From Guyanagaster necrorhizus (Eukaryota; Basidiomycota; Agaricomycetes; Agaricales; Physalacriaceae): a stretch of 64,000 nt of DNA. Location of the stretch: assembly GCF_019112545.1 (NCBI RefSeq), contig NW_025064896.1:6702-70701 (forward strand), given 5' to 3'. The notes under the pieces were generated by a model. That model did no database searches. It worked only from the letters and a program-made list of their open reading frames with translations, and had not been told where the DNA came from. Below, piece after piece: positions 12,067 through 23,530 of this stretch (position 1 is the stretch's first letter; the number at the start of each line of letters is the position of its first letter). The translations under genes and the position numbers were made by a program.

Positions 12067-12924
12067 AGCAATTCCACTGGACTGGCCAAAGGACCTTATG
12101 GTGTGCAATTCCCAGCCACTAGTTGGACTGATAGTACTTCTGTAGTTACCTCTATGCCTACCACTACACATCTGAATATACTCCAGACTTCTATCCCACA
12201 CACCAATAAATCACAAAAGAAGCCTCAAGTGCCCATGGGCTGAACAAGAGCAGAGAGCCCCATTACTTGGCTCAAACCATTTGACACCAAATGGACCTGG
12301 AGGGCCATCAAAGATGCCAGGGACAAAAAAATGGCAAAAGCTGTACTTAACAATTGGGTCCACAAAACACAGGTCAGTGAAGTCATGAGTGAAGTAGTCT
12401 GGGGAATAAGAGAAGCCAAGCAATGCCAAGCTCTGGAATGGCTCAATGAACTCCATGGACTATGCAAATTCATTCAATGATCCAAGATGCCCAGGTGGAA
12501 CCTACTCACCAAAGCCCAGATTGAAACTCTCACATTCCAAACAACCTATGCAGTAACTGCCCTGATCGACAGTGGCTGTACCAGGAGTTCAATCAATTGA
12601 GCCTTTGTCAACAGGCACAAACTCCCAACCCAAGCCACAGCAGCACCAATCCCAGTTTATAATGCTGACAGGACCAAAAACTAGGCTGGCTCAATTACAG
12701 AGTTTGTCAAACTAAGACTCCTGATCGGAGATCACTCCAAGCAAATCAACTTAGCCATAATGGATCTTGGGACCAAGGAAATCTTCCTTGGTCATGACTG
12801 GCTAATATGTCATAACCTATTAATCAATTGGAAGACTGAGAGAATTACATTTGCAAGGTGCCACTACTGAAAGATCCTGTTTGAATTACCAGATGAAGAT
12901 CCAGAAGACCAATGGGATGAGGAG

Positions 12925-13893
12925 ATGGAGGATAGAGAAACCATCTTGGCTGTGGACCTCCAAAAGGAGATGCACATTCAGGTGATCCACCATGCCAACA
13001 ACCTGGCTGCCAAAGCCAATGAATGCAGGGAGGAGAAAACCTTTGAGGAGATGGTGCCTGAATGGGCCCAAGACTTCAGGGACCTATTCGAAAAGGAGAG
13101 CTTCGACAAGTTGCCAAAACTGAAGCCATGGGACCATACAATCAAGCTAATTCCAAACATGAATGCCAACCTAGACTGCAAGACCTATCCTCTCAGCAAT
13201 AATAAACAACAGGAACTTGACAAATTCCTGGAGGAAAACTTGTCCAGCAGGCAAATTTGGCCATTAAAATCTCTGATGGCCTCCCTGTTCTTCTTCATCA
13301 AAAAGAAGGATGGCAAGCTTCAACCAGTCCAAGACTATCAGAAGCTTAATGAGATGATGATCAAGAATTGCTACCCCCTTCCTTTGATCTCAGAGCTCAT
13401 AGACAAACTCCAAGGTGCCAAGTATTACACCAAACTCAATGTCCAATGGGTTTACAACAATGTCTGGATCAAAGACAGAGACAAATGGAAGGCTGCATTT
13501 AGGACAAATCAGGAGCTGTTTGAGCTAATAGTTATGTCCTTTGGCCTAACCAATTCCTCAGCAACTTTTCAATGGATGATGAATGATATCTTCAAGGACC
13601 TCATTGCCACTGAAAAAGTTACCATTTATCTTGATGACATCTTAATCATGTCCAAAACAGAGGAGCACAGGAAGCTAGTGCAACAGGTCCTAGCCCTTAT
13701 AAGGAAACACAAATTATTCCTCAAAGCAGAGAAGTGTGAATTTGAGGTGCTCAAAACTGAATATCTCAAAGTCATTATAAGTGAGAGAAGTATTCAAATG
13801 GATCTCATCAAAGTGGCAGGGGTAGTAGAGTGGCCAGAGCTGATCAAAAAGAAGGAATTACAGTTGTTTCTTGGGTTCACAAACTTTTATTGA
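12925..13893 (+). pseudogene. Reverse transcriptase of copy 2 (322-codon open stretch)
   Basis: The protease motif ALIDSGC lies just upstream at about 12,560. This open stretch holds the protease-RT linker and most of the RT: IKLIPNMNANLDCKTYPL, the FFFIKKKDGKL fingers segment, VIMSFGLTNSSATFQ-like palm residues and the intact catalytic box YLDDILIMS (13,624-13,650). It ends at a TGA (13,891-13,893) within the conserved FYRRFIRDYS-type motif, where Arg is expected, so the break is again CGN to TGA. Downstream, RIRDYSK-type residues continue in frame. Confidence 0.85.
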
Positions 13894-14039
13894 TGTTTTA
13901 TCCGAGACTACAGCAAGATCATCTGACCAATGATGCAACTGACCAGCAATGCCCCCTGGATCTGGGGAGCCTTCCAGCAGACCACCTTTTCTGATCTCAA
14001 AAGGCAGTTAGCCAAAGACATCATGCTTGCCATCCTGAC

Positions 14040-14330
14040 TCAAGAAGAGAGGTTCTGAGTCAAAGCTGACTCAAGCAAAAGAGCAATTGAGGTCATACTT
14101 TCCCAGAAACAGAAGGGCAGGTGGCACCCAGTCACATTTCTCTCCAAAGCACTTACTGTCACTGAACAGAACTATGAGATCTATGACAAGGAGCTGCTCA
14201 CCATCATTGCTCACCTTGGAGAAGTGGCAGCATTACCTGATCAGAGCCACAGAAATCTTTGAAATCTGGACAGACCATCAAAACCTCCATTACTTCCAAC
14301 AGCCCCAAAAGCTCAATCACTGATAAGCCA
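14040..14330 (+). pseudogene. RNase H domain of copy 2, frameshifted
   Basis: The segment reads VKADSSKRAIEVILSQKQKG, then FLSKALTVTEQNYEIYDKEL. A one-base shift near 14,210 moves the reading to the frame of IRATEIFEIWTDHQNLHYF. These are the standard Ty3/gypsy RNase H blocks that degrade RNA in the RNA:DNA hybrid. A TGA near 14,056 replaces Arg. The domain is broken but easily aligned with copy 1 at 7,035-7,290. Confidence 0.8.
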
Positions 14331-14679
14331 GATAGGTAACCGAACTCAGCCAATATTAATACACCCTCCATCATAAAGCAGGAACAGCAAACAAGAAGGC
14401 TGACCTTCTTAGCCAAAGGGCAGACCATGATCAGAGAGGAACTGATAATGAGAGTGTCACTCTATTACAACCTGAACACTTCAGAGCCATGATAATGCTG
14501 ACAGAAGAAGAGATTCATGAGTGCATTAAAAGCACAACTCAGGACAGCCACAAGTGGGATAAGCAAGTGGCCCCATCCTTCAATCATGAACAAGGAATGA
14601 CCAGGGAGGGAGGACTGATTTGTTATGATGGATGAATCTATATTTCCCAGGATCAGGGACTTAGAGGTGAAATTATTGC

Positions 14680-15330
14680 CATCTGTCATGACCACATCAC
14701 TGCCAGTCACCCCGGCATAGCCAAAACCAAGGAATTAATACTATGAGAGTACTGGTGGCCTAAAATAGGCAATAATATCACTGCATATGTCAAGGCATGT
14801 GAAGTCTGCCAGCAGGATAAATCATCCACACAGGCACAGGCAGCCCCACTTCACCCAAATGAGGTTCCATCAACACCATGGACCCACATTTCTGTTGACA
14901 TGATCACCAGACTCCCAGACTGCAATGGCTATGATGCAATCTTAGTCATAGTTGATTGATTCTCAAAGGCAATCATTCCAATCACCTGTTCAACAGAACT
15001 AACCTTGGAGAGATGGGCAAAAATCCTATGTGATGAGGTTTATGCTAAATACGGAATGCCTCAAGTGGTGATCTCAGACAGAGGACCCCAATTCATCTCA
15101 AAATTTCTGGACAATCTTTATTGTCTTCTGAATATCAAGTGAAATGCATCCACTGCATACCATCCTCAAACCAATGGACAAATAGAACAGGCAAATCAAA
15201 AAGTAGAGAAATACCTCTGTCTCTTCATTAACTATCAGCAAGATGACTGAGTAGAATGGCTGGCTCTCACCACCTTCCAACACAACAACTGAGTCCACTC
15301 AACAACTGAGAAGACACCATTCTTTATCAA
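14680..15330 (+). pseudogene. Integrase domain of copy 2
   Basis: The HHCC zinc-binding part is seen at about 14,690-14,830 (HDHITASHPGIAKTKEL, then CEVCQQDKSS). The catalytic core follows: ISVDMITRLP (first Asp), VVISDRGPQFIS (second Asp) and GQIEQANQ (Glu), which gives the D,D-35-E triad. The usual EYW and AYHPQT motifs are present. Stops (for example in NIK*NAS near 15,140) show the same CGA-to-TGA decay. Confidence 0.85.
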
Positions 15331-15754
15331 TCATGGCTGACACCCAGCCATCATGCAAACTGAATGACATCACACTACAACCCCCTCATCCACGGACTTC
15401 ATGACTATGATGACCAAGATCCATGTGGAAACCAAGTCAGCCCTTGAAAAAGCAGCATCAGCAATGAAGACCCAATACAATAAACATCATTGCCCAGCAC
15501 ATTCATACAGTGCCAGTGACAAAGTGTGCCTTGACACTTCTAACCTCCACCTTCCACATCCAAAACACAAGCTAGCTGACAAATGCATGAGCCTGTTTCT
15601 AATAATATCCAGAATTGGGACCAGCATCTACAAACTTCAGCTGCCACTGACTTGAAAGGTCCATGATGTCTTCAATGAGACATTACTAACACCTTATATT
15701 GCACCAGCTTTCTCAAATCAGAAACACCCTCTGCCTCTGCCACCTGACTTGATC

Positions 15755-15955
15755 AACAACAAAGAACACTATGAAGTGGATCAAGTCCTACATCACAAAT
15801 TATAAAAAGTCAGAGCCCAAGGGGGCAGAACAACAACAACAGTCAACTACCTCATCAGTTGGAAAGGTTACAGCCCAGAATCTAACCAATGGATAAATGA
15901 AAAACAGATAAATGCTGATGCCACCATATGGGACTACAAATTATCCCTAAATTAA
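15755..15955 (+). pseudogene. Chromodomain at the integrase C-terminus of copy 2
   Basis: EHYEVDQVLHHKL, then NYLISWKGYSPESNQW and INADATIW match the chromodomain fold found at the end of chromovirus integrases, thought to steer insertion into heterochromatin. One stop (TAA) falls after HHKL. The same domain is intact in copy 1 at about 16,880-17,066 and present in copy 3 at about 18,120-18,322. Confidence 0.8.
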
Positions 15956-15988
15956 GCCATCAGGATGATGATCTTAAGGAGAGAGTAA

Positions 15989-16448
15989 TGTTATGATTTT
16001 CTATGATTTTCCCACTTTCTTTCTTGATTAATCCTTATTTATGCTTAGTCAGAGTGCTAAACACAGATGCTTAAGACCATGAGACAAGGCTTAGTCATCA
16101 CAAACAGCTGAGTCAGTCTTTGTCTTTTGATGCAACAGCATTGCCTGACAACACACAATCACCCTTTCATTACACTCAAGGACAATGAGCACAAAGGACC
16201 CAATGACACACAATTAGTAGCAGTATATTTAGCACAGGACTTGTACAGTATTTAAGAGGCTCATGCTTGCTGGTAAACTCCAGCTTTGAGCTAAAGTTTA
16301 TTCACACTATTCTATCCTTGAGCCAATCCTCTTTGGCCTTGTGACATACCAATCCAGAAGTGCATCAGTGAACTCAGATGACTACCTGAAGTGTGAGATA
16401 GCTTCTGTTTATCATGTGTTTCTGCTCATATGATGCTTGGGTCTAACA
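15989..16448 (+). repeat. 3' LTR of copy 2
   Basis: It starts TGTTATGATTTTC directly after the purine-rich tract AAGGAGAGAG and ends GGGTCTAACA. It differs from the 5' LTR by a run of transitions and a short deletion near 16,175. The pair is therefore not very recent, or has been mutated by deamination since insertion. Confidence 0.9.
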
Positions 16449-17099
16449 TTATGGCCAACACCCTAATATTGCACACATCATCACACCACAACACTGGTGT
16501 CATCTGATTTTGCCACTACCATGATAAAGATTCATGAAGAAACAAAGATGGCACTTGAAAAGGCAGCCACCATGATGAAGAGCTAGTATGACAAACACTG
16601 TCACCTCATGCACACTTATTCTGTCAATAACAAGGTTTGGCTGGATACAACAAACCTTCACCTCCTGCATCCAAAATGCAAACTTGCTGACAAACATACT
16701 AGCCTCTTCATAATCCTATCCAAAATCAGCACCTCTGCATATAAACTTTGCCTTCCTTCAACCTGGAAGATCCATAATGTTTTCAATGAAGCCTTGTTGT
16801 CACCATATATTGTATCAGCATTCTCAAATCAGGAGTGCCCTCTGCTGCCACCTCCAGACCTTGTCAACAATGAAGAACATTATGAAGTTGACCAAGTCCT
16901 TGACCACAAACTACAAAAGACCAGGGCAAAAGAGGGCAGTATGACAACAATAATTGATTATTTGGTTAGCTGGAAGGGTTATAGCCCTGAATCTCATCAA
17001 TGGGTCAATGAACAGCACATGGATGCCAATGAGACCATATGTGACTATGAATTATCCCTAAATTAAGCCATTGAGATGATAGTCTTAAGGAGGGGGTAA
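16449..17099 (+). mobile_element. Copy 1 continued: integrase C-terminus and chromodomain
   Basis: It begins with the TTATG target duplication and continues copy 1 exactly where 8,308 stops. The 152-codon open frame 16,608-17,066 covers the integrase C-terminal SH3-like segment (NNKVWLDTTNLHL) and a complete chromodomain (HYEVDQVLDHKL, DYLVSWKGYSPESHQW). It is followed by the purine tract AAGGAGGGGG and the copy 1 3' LTR. Confidence 0.85.
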
Positions 17100-17557
17100 T
17101 ATTACAATTTTTCACTCTTTTCTTGATCTAACCCCTATTTATGCTTAGTCAGAGCACTAGAACAAGTGCTTAGGACTGTGAGACAAAGCTTGGTCATCAC
17201 AATCAGCCAAATCTATCATTGTCTTTCAATGCAATGGCATTGCCCAACGATGCACAATCAACCTTTTATGTACAGTAGCGATGCCCTAGGACAATGGGCA
17301 CAATGAACTCAGAGACACACAATTAGTCATAGTATTATTAGCAGACCCTGTACAGTACTTAAGATTGCTCACTCTCACTGGAAACCCTCAGCTTCAAGCT
17401 AAAGTTTATCTTTACACCATCCTATACTTGAGCTAATTCTCTTGGCCTTGTGACACATTGATCAGAATATGCATCAGTGGACTCAGCTGATCCCTCAAAG
17501 TGTGAAGGAACACCTGTTTATCATGTGTATCTGTTCATGTGACACTTGGGTCTAACA
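17100..17557 (+). repeat. 3' LTR of copy 1
   Basis: This is a diverged member of the same LTR family. It starts TATTACAATTTTT (TG changed to TA) and ends GGGTCTAACA. It is followed by CAAATCAAGAG, an internal integrase position of copy 3, so copy 1 is probably inserted into copy 3. Confidence 0.8.
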
Positions 17558-18356
17558 CAAATCAAGAGATTGAAAAGTATCTTTGGCTCTTTATCAATTA
17601 TTGACAGAATGACTGGATAGAATGGCTAGCTCTGGCAGCATTCCAGCATAACAACAGAATCCACTCCTCAACTAGTAAAACACCATTTTTCATAAACTAT
17701 GGGTGACATCCCAATATCACACAAATGACATGCACACACACACAACAACACTCATGTCTACTGATTTCATCACTCTGATGATGAAGATTCATAATGAGAC
17801 ACAAGCTGCACTGGACAAAGCTGCAGCAACAATGAAAAAGCAATATGACAAATATCATCATACTCCACACACTTATAATAATGGAGACAAGGTCTGGCTG
17901 GATACCACAAACCTCCACCTTCCACAACCAAAAAGAAAGCTCTCTGACAAACACACTGGTTCTTTCCAGGTCCTTGCCAAAATTGGCATGTCAGTCTATC
18001 ACCTACAGCTGTCATCACACTGGAAGATCCACAATGTCTTCAATGAAGCATTGTTAACTTCTTATATTGCACCAGTCTTCTCCAACCAAGAGAAACCTCC
18101 ACTGCCTCCCCCTGATCTGATTGATGATAAAGAACATTATGAAATCAATCACATCCTGGACCACAAGTTATGAAAGGTCAAGGCAAGAGACAGAAGCATG
18201 ACAACAACAGTCAATTACCTTGTTAGTTGGAAGGAATATAGATCAGAATTCAACCAATGGGTGAATGAAAAACAGATGGATGCTGACAATGCAATTCATG
18301 AATATAAGTTATCCCTAAATTAAGCCATCAGGATGATGGTCTTAACAAGAGGGTAA
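17558..18356 (+). mobile_element. Chromovirus copy 3, 3' fragment (integrase end, chromodomain)
   Basis: It starts in the middle of integrase at the position equivalent to 15,187 in copy 2. It then carries the GDKVWLDTTNLHLPQPK segment and a chromodomain (HYEINHILDHKL, NYLVSWKEY). The open frame 17,703-18,173 (156 codons) ends at a TGA replacing Arg. The 5' part is not in the window. Confidence 0.82.
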
Positions 18357-18822
18357 TGTTATGATTTTTCTCTATTCTTTTATCTTTTACTCAATTAACC
18401 CCTATTTATGCTTAGTCAGGGTGCTTAACCCAGCACTTGAGACTATGAGACTGGCTTGGTTATCACAACAAGGCCTAGTCAGTCATTGTCTTTCAATGTA
18501 ACAGCATTGCCTGATGACAGAATGATACTATTGTAGAAAGCAGCAATGCTCAAGGACAATAAGCACAATAACAAGGACAGACACAATGGTAGTCATATTT
18601 ATAGTTGCTACAACTTGTAGTATATAAGAAAGCTCACTCTCACTGGTAACTCCAGCTTCAAGCTAAAGTTTATCATCATACCATTCCCCTCTTGAGCCAA
18701 TTATAAGACCTTGATGCACATTGATCAATATACATATCAGTGGACTCTGATGCTTTCACTCAAAGTGCAAAGTGACATCAGTTTATCACATGTTTATCAT
18801 CATGTGCAGCTTGAGTCTAACA
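18357..18822 (+). repeat. 3' LTR of copy 3
   Basis: It starts TGTTATGATTTTTC after the purine-rich AACAAGAGGG and ends TGAGTCTAACA. It is the same family as the LTRs at 8,309, 15,989 and 17,100, with visible divergence. Confidence 0.82.
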
Positions 18823-19400
18823 CATTGTTATATACTACTGTTTTAAATACTGTCCAAGAAAGCCCTTCACCCTACAGGTGACTATTGTCCTATTGTCATG
18901 TCTACTACTCATTGTTCAATAACAATAATCCCTCTATTATATGGCCATGCCATTGTCTGCCCACAATGCCATTGCTACAGCAAGTTTTATACAAGTTTCA
19001 GTCTGCCTGCCTATTGCCATGCTATTGTATGATCATATTATGTGGTCATCATGCTGTTGCCAGCTGTATATCATGAGATGATGAGTAAGACACAGCATAG
19101 TATCATCATGCATGCATCATCTATGGTTCCATGTGGCTCTGAATCAGTTTCTCCATAGCTGAGACTGAGTTTGTCAGAGGTTCATTGAAATTTCATAAAC
19201 ATCAGCAGATCATGATTAGAGGCTAAAATCATGACATTCACTGATTCCTTGCTCATGGTAACTTCTCTTGTCTTTGTTCTATCTAAAATCAATCAAGAAC
19301 TCCAATAATACCAAAATGACTAGCCACCTCTGCTCTCTTTGTGAGTCAATCTGAACAGTGAAATGCATTGGAATTTATTATGTTAATTTTTAGACTGTCT
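18823..19400. other. Repeat-block sequence without a recognisable gene
   Basis: AT-rich and CG-poor like the retroelement block, with no recognisable domain on either strand. Probably old repeat debris. Confidence 0.5.
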
Positions 19401-19411
19401 ATTCTTTCTTA

Positions 19412-19870
19412 TTAGTGTTGAAGAATACCATTAAGCTGAAGGAAACTAGAATTAGTGTCATCAATTACTCCAGACAGCCAAAAATACCAGCTCCTGCAGT
19501 GTTTGTTGTATTGTGTTTTCATAGCTGCAGCCACTTTTTCAAGTGTGATGTGAGTTTCAGCATAGATGGAGGACATTAATGACACAAAGTTGGAGGACAC
19601 TAGAGTTGTTGTATGGTGTCATTCTGATATAGCAATGTGAGGGTGTCATCCATGGTTTATGAAGAAGAGCATTTTGCCTATTGCTGAGTGGACATGATTG
19701 TTATGCTGGAAAGCTGCTAGGGTAAGCCACTCCATCCAGTCATCTTGTCTATAGTTAATGAATATCTGCAGGTACTTCTCAATTTCCTGATTGACTCTCT
19801 CCATCTGTCCATCAGTCTGAGGGTGATAAGCTATTGAGGTGTTGCTGTGGATATAGACAAGAAATTGAAG
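19412..19870 (-). mobile_element. Chromovirus copy 4, antisense integrase fragment
   Basis: On the minus strand, 19,860 down to about 19,620 corresponds to the AYHPQTDGQ...E region of integrase. 19,600 to 19,412 corresponds to the MSSIYAETHITLEKVAAAMK segment, which aligns with 15,401-15,480 of copy 2. The orientation is opposite to copies 1-3. No LTR is visible beside it. Confidence 0.75.
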
Positions 19871-20085
19871 AAAGCAATAACCATACAGATGATGGTGGTT
19901 ATGATTTATATGGATTTTTCTGATCCATTTCAGCTTTCTCTGGAATGACCTTCAATGCTCATGACAAACCCATTCCCCTGGCTCTCTTGAATGATCCAGG
20001 CCTTCCTAGTCACAGATCATATATTCTTCCATTCTTTACCAGTGCTTGGTTTGGCACACTGAAAGCCCATAATCTATCAGAGTAA

Positions 20086-20180
20086 TCTTTGGTAGTGTAT
20101 TGGTTAATACACATGCATGTCATAGAATTTATATCACATTGAGTGCTGCGTAAAAGCTGGGTTCAACTCCCAGCCAGAGA
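20086..20180 (+). tRNA. tRNA-Asp(GTC)-like, intron-containing, decayed
   Basis: The acceptor arms TCTTTGG and CCAGAGA pair (one G-U). The D arm reads GTGT...ATAC, the T arm is CTGGG-TTCAACT-CCCAG, and a GTC anticodon lies in the loop ATGTCAT followed by an intron of about 24 bases. Compared with 46,251-46,340, several former CG sites are TG or CA (TTCGACT became TTCAACT; CACGCGCC became CACATGCA). One anticodon stem pair is lost. Probably a pseudogene, placed exactly at the edge of the CG-depleted block. Confidence 0.55.
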
Positions 20181-22140
20181 TTTAAGTGGTTTCAAAGATT
20201 CTTTTTCATTGGCTGGCCACCCGTCAGTTAATTGACAGCCAAATTTTATAATTGAAAGACTCATTAAGCTTACAAGCTAACAATCATATCTGGGCTATGA
20301 TAATCTCGCATACAACCTCGTAAATAGGAGGTTTCAGATATCCAAATGTCATGAAAGAGCCTGGAAATCGAAGCAAAGCATTTACTCGAGTCGGCCACCG
20401 ATGCAGCATCTACAGTGTTAATGGGAAACGCTAAATAAGATGATCACGGAGAACATCCCCACCTGAAAAATAATCAGTAATCGCAAATCGCGATGATGAA
20501 GAGGAAGCAGTCTTTCTAAATTCGTACAGCCGAGATAATGAAATCAGCGTAGGACCAGAACAAAGCGTTGCCAGGTTGTGGAATTCCAGTTGGGGATGAA
20601 GGTCCTGTTTTGAAATACAAGGTCAACCTTAGTTCTTTCGACAGAAATGAGGATCGCAACGAAAAACAAGGTTATCTATACAAGGTAGCAGGCGTTTGTG
20701 AAACAGCGACGTATCCCGTACTCGTGTTGATGGTTGAGTGACTTCGCAGAAATGATTAAGTTCGAACAAGCATGACGCGATCTGAGTTTCGCACATGTCA
20801 GTGAAAGTAAGAGATACGTGAGAATGGAAAGGTGAATAAGAAGAGGTACTGCAATAAAGGAACGGAAATATTAGAAGCGCAGTGTATTCTAGGAAAGAGC
20901 TACTCACCTGTATTTGCATTGGGTTCCAGGACGAGAAGAAGAGCAGCGCCATTAAGGTACAGGTGTTTTTGGATTCTTGAGTGAAAAAACCTAGACATTT
21001 GTTCAGGGCCGAAATAGGTTCCAACCGAGTCTTCGGGGCATATGAAAAATATGAATGGATGACTGTCTCAGTCTGAACTGCGGTCAGAAGATAGTAGATA
21101 GTAAGAGGGCCACTGAAAGGTCAATTATAGGCTAGCTGAAATGTTGACCTCGCAACAGCTATTCATCGATGAGTTTCTATGCGACAATTTAGTGAGGTAA
21201 GAGGACTAGAAGCTCCACTCACGAGAACAAAGATAACGAAATGACACCGCCTTGAGAAACACTTGCGGCGAACGTGTGAGTGAGGATACGCTAGAATGCG
21301 TACAGACACTTGACGCTATGGCGGGGGTCAAACGGCAGATAAGGTTGAAAGACCGACCACCGGTCCGGACTGATCTTCTCAGGACCGCCTCTCAAGACCG
21401 TTCCAAAATAAATGCCTGAGGTACTCGAGCTCTCGATCAAGTTAGTGCCAGATATTCTTCTTGCCTGAATCAAAAGCTGATGGATCTATTCCCTTGATCT
21501 AAGACATTCCATCATCCCTATGTTTTCGGTCCCTCCGATGATTTCCGGGACCTTTGCGGCGTTTTCATATCGTCTTGATTGGAATACGACAGGGGTGCTG
21601 TGGGCGCTCAGGTACGTTATCTCATATCTCCTGTATCTATGAAACTTGGATACAAATTCCCCCGCTCTAGATTCTCAAGTATTTTGATCATAACTGCATC
21701 CAGAGACATACGATAATTGGCTAGACAATTCTTGCTGGATGAACTATCGAAAAGTGCAACGGTCCTCCAATGCACGGTTGCATTGTGCGTTGCACATGTG
21801 ATTCACGGATATCGCGGAAGTCACGACCTCAAACGACAGGTCTGGTCCTTAATCAAGTCGTGTGGGAACCATTCGTTAATTGCCGCGATTGCTCAGGGTC
21901 AGCTTGACGACCGACAACCGAGCTGCCGCAGAATTGCTCTCGCTCGTTCCATGGCCTTCCAAGAACAAACCGGCTCTCCGTCCTGGAAGGAGACGGCAGC
22001 GAAAAGCCGCCCTCTCTATTGATACCCATCTAGGGTCCTACGACCGCACGGACCCATTTCGCGCGTTCAATAGTTCTCACAAGATCCTTAGCCTGAGTGT
22101 TAATACACACTCACACCAGAAGAGCACAGACTCTCGCTCC
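20181..22140. other. Region with no supported gene
   Basis: CG content returns to normal here. Open frames on both strands (up to 131 codons at 20,629-21,024 minus) show no recognisable domain and no convincing intron pattern. I see nothing I can name. Confidence 0.5.
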
Positions 22141-22148
22141 ACCTCCTC

Positions 22149-23530
22149 ATGATCGTCGAGCCCTACATTGGCGGCGAGTCCCCTTCCCAGCGGACCCTTA
22201 TTACGCGTCACCCCATCGAGATTCTCGACGCCATCGTGTTTCATCCACATCGACTCGACGCAAATCGCTTTCTGTGTCTTGTCGACGTATGCACGGTATC
22301 GTTGTGCCCCCCCGGGATTTGGACTATCGAGTCCTAGGTCAGCTCGATCGCCGTGTGGAATACCACTTGATCATCAATCGATATTTCGCAAAGAACATCA
22401 GGAGGCTGGAGGTTCTGGATGAGAGGTCGTCTGTTGAAGCTCTACGGATACCTGTCAGTGTCGTGGGCACGGATACGGACTTGGAGTCGACCGATGACGA
22501 GCTGGGAATGCACGAAAGGCAGGAGAGGTATCTCGTCTCGGCGTTGACGAAGATGACTGCGCTTCTAGTCGTGTAACCGCTCTCCAATCTCGATTGATAA
22601 TGTTTGGCCTACTTTATTGAAGTGCCATTCGTTATCTGAAGTGAAGATACTCAAGCGGCTCGTTCTCTCGTCGTCGGTTCTTCACCTTCTATATCCATTC
22701 ATCTTTCCTCTAATCCTCACCGTATTCATCTTCCATCTGTCAAAACCGCGTCGTTCCAATCCACGAAGCACATCTATGGCTCATGTCAGAATCCAGAGCT
22801 GGGTCGTATCAAAGACATGCTCAACCACTACCCCAATCTCGAGGTAAGTATCTTTCCCAAACTTTGGCCTTATCTCTTTTAACACGATGCAGGATCTCAA
22901 CATATCCTACGCGCGTCCCCGCCCCCCATTCCACCCACATACCTGCAGACGAACTGTTCTTGTACGGTCGATGGTCTTGCCTCACGACGCCATCCCTTAC
23001 AAACCTCCGCTGTGCCAGTGACGCATTCATATTCGCCCACCCCAGCTTGGACGTCCTCAACGTCGACATCTTCCCGACTGTGCTATACCCCAACGTCTCA
23101 TAGCACACAAAGACGTCATCACTGCTGCCTGTCGGAAGAGGCCCGCCCCTGTCCACTAGAACTAGAGACCATCAGAGCCGCACGACTATCCGGTCCGTGC
23201 GACCCTCTTTGCTCTCCAGCTTCAAGGGGGTCCATAAAGAAAATGGAAGCTCAGAGGCTGGACGATATCGCGCCTATGCTCTCTTGGCTCGATACCGGAA
23301 AGAACCTCAGCGGAACCCTGGCTGGAGCAATCGATTGGGCGAGGAACTGCCCGGGTTGGTGGCGTTCCATGGGGTGAACGAGGCTTCTTCAGCTGTCGGT
23401 CCGTAGGAACGACGAAGTGGCGAGTTTTCTGGCTTGAAGCTGAAGGAGAATGGATCACGAAGAGGATAGGACTGGACTCGGAAGGTTTCGTCGTTTTTGG
23501 TACGGGAGCGAAGTGGGAGGTGAGGCAGTA
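22149..23530 (+). pseudogene. F-box/LRR-type hypothetical protein, decayed
   Basis: Pieces in all three plus frames follow the order of the large Agaricomycete F-box/leucine-rich-repeat family. They include VWPTLLKCHSLSEVKI (about 22,600), IKDMLNHYPNLE (about 22,820), an intron of about 48 bases (22,852-22,893 region), DELFLYGRWSCLTTPSLTNL (about 22,955), PLELETIRAARLSG (about 23,150), DDIAPMLSWLDTGK (about 23,260), ELPGLVAFHGVNEASSAV (about 23,350) and RNDEVASFLA (about 23,405). Frame changes and stops separate them, so no full protein can be made. Such proteins are presumed substrate adaptors of SCF ubiquitin ligases. The N-terminal F-box itself is not clear. Confidence 0.55.

Larger units (their letters stand above)
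8309..16448 (+). mobile_element. Chromovirus copy 2: complete LTR-to-LTR Ty3/gypsy element
   Basis: This is a full-length element of about 8.1 kb with two 460-470-base LTRs, an unusually long 5' internal region (8,779 to about 11,150), then Gag, zinc knuckle, protease, RT, RNase H, integrase and a C-terminal chromodomain. The order protease-RT-RNase H-integrase-chromodomain places it in the Ty3/gypsy chromoviruses. It is inserted in copy 1 with a 5-bp target duplication. It is defective: in-frame TGA/TAG codons are scattered through Gag and Pol, although the RT stretch 12,925-13,893 stays open for 322 codons. It is the youngest element of the nest, because it interrupts copy 1 and keeps the RT catalytic pair. 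Confidence 0.92.

Noticed and set aside
20629..21024. Minus-strand 131-codon frame
   Set aside because: Composition is unlike the supported genes, with many Ser and Phe and no recognisable motif. Not enough to call a gene.
22821..23156. Minus-strand frame opposite the F-box/LRR relic
   Set aside because: It is a shadow of the plus-strand gene, whose blocks are recognisable.
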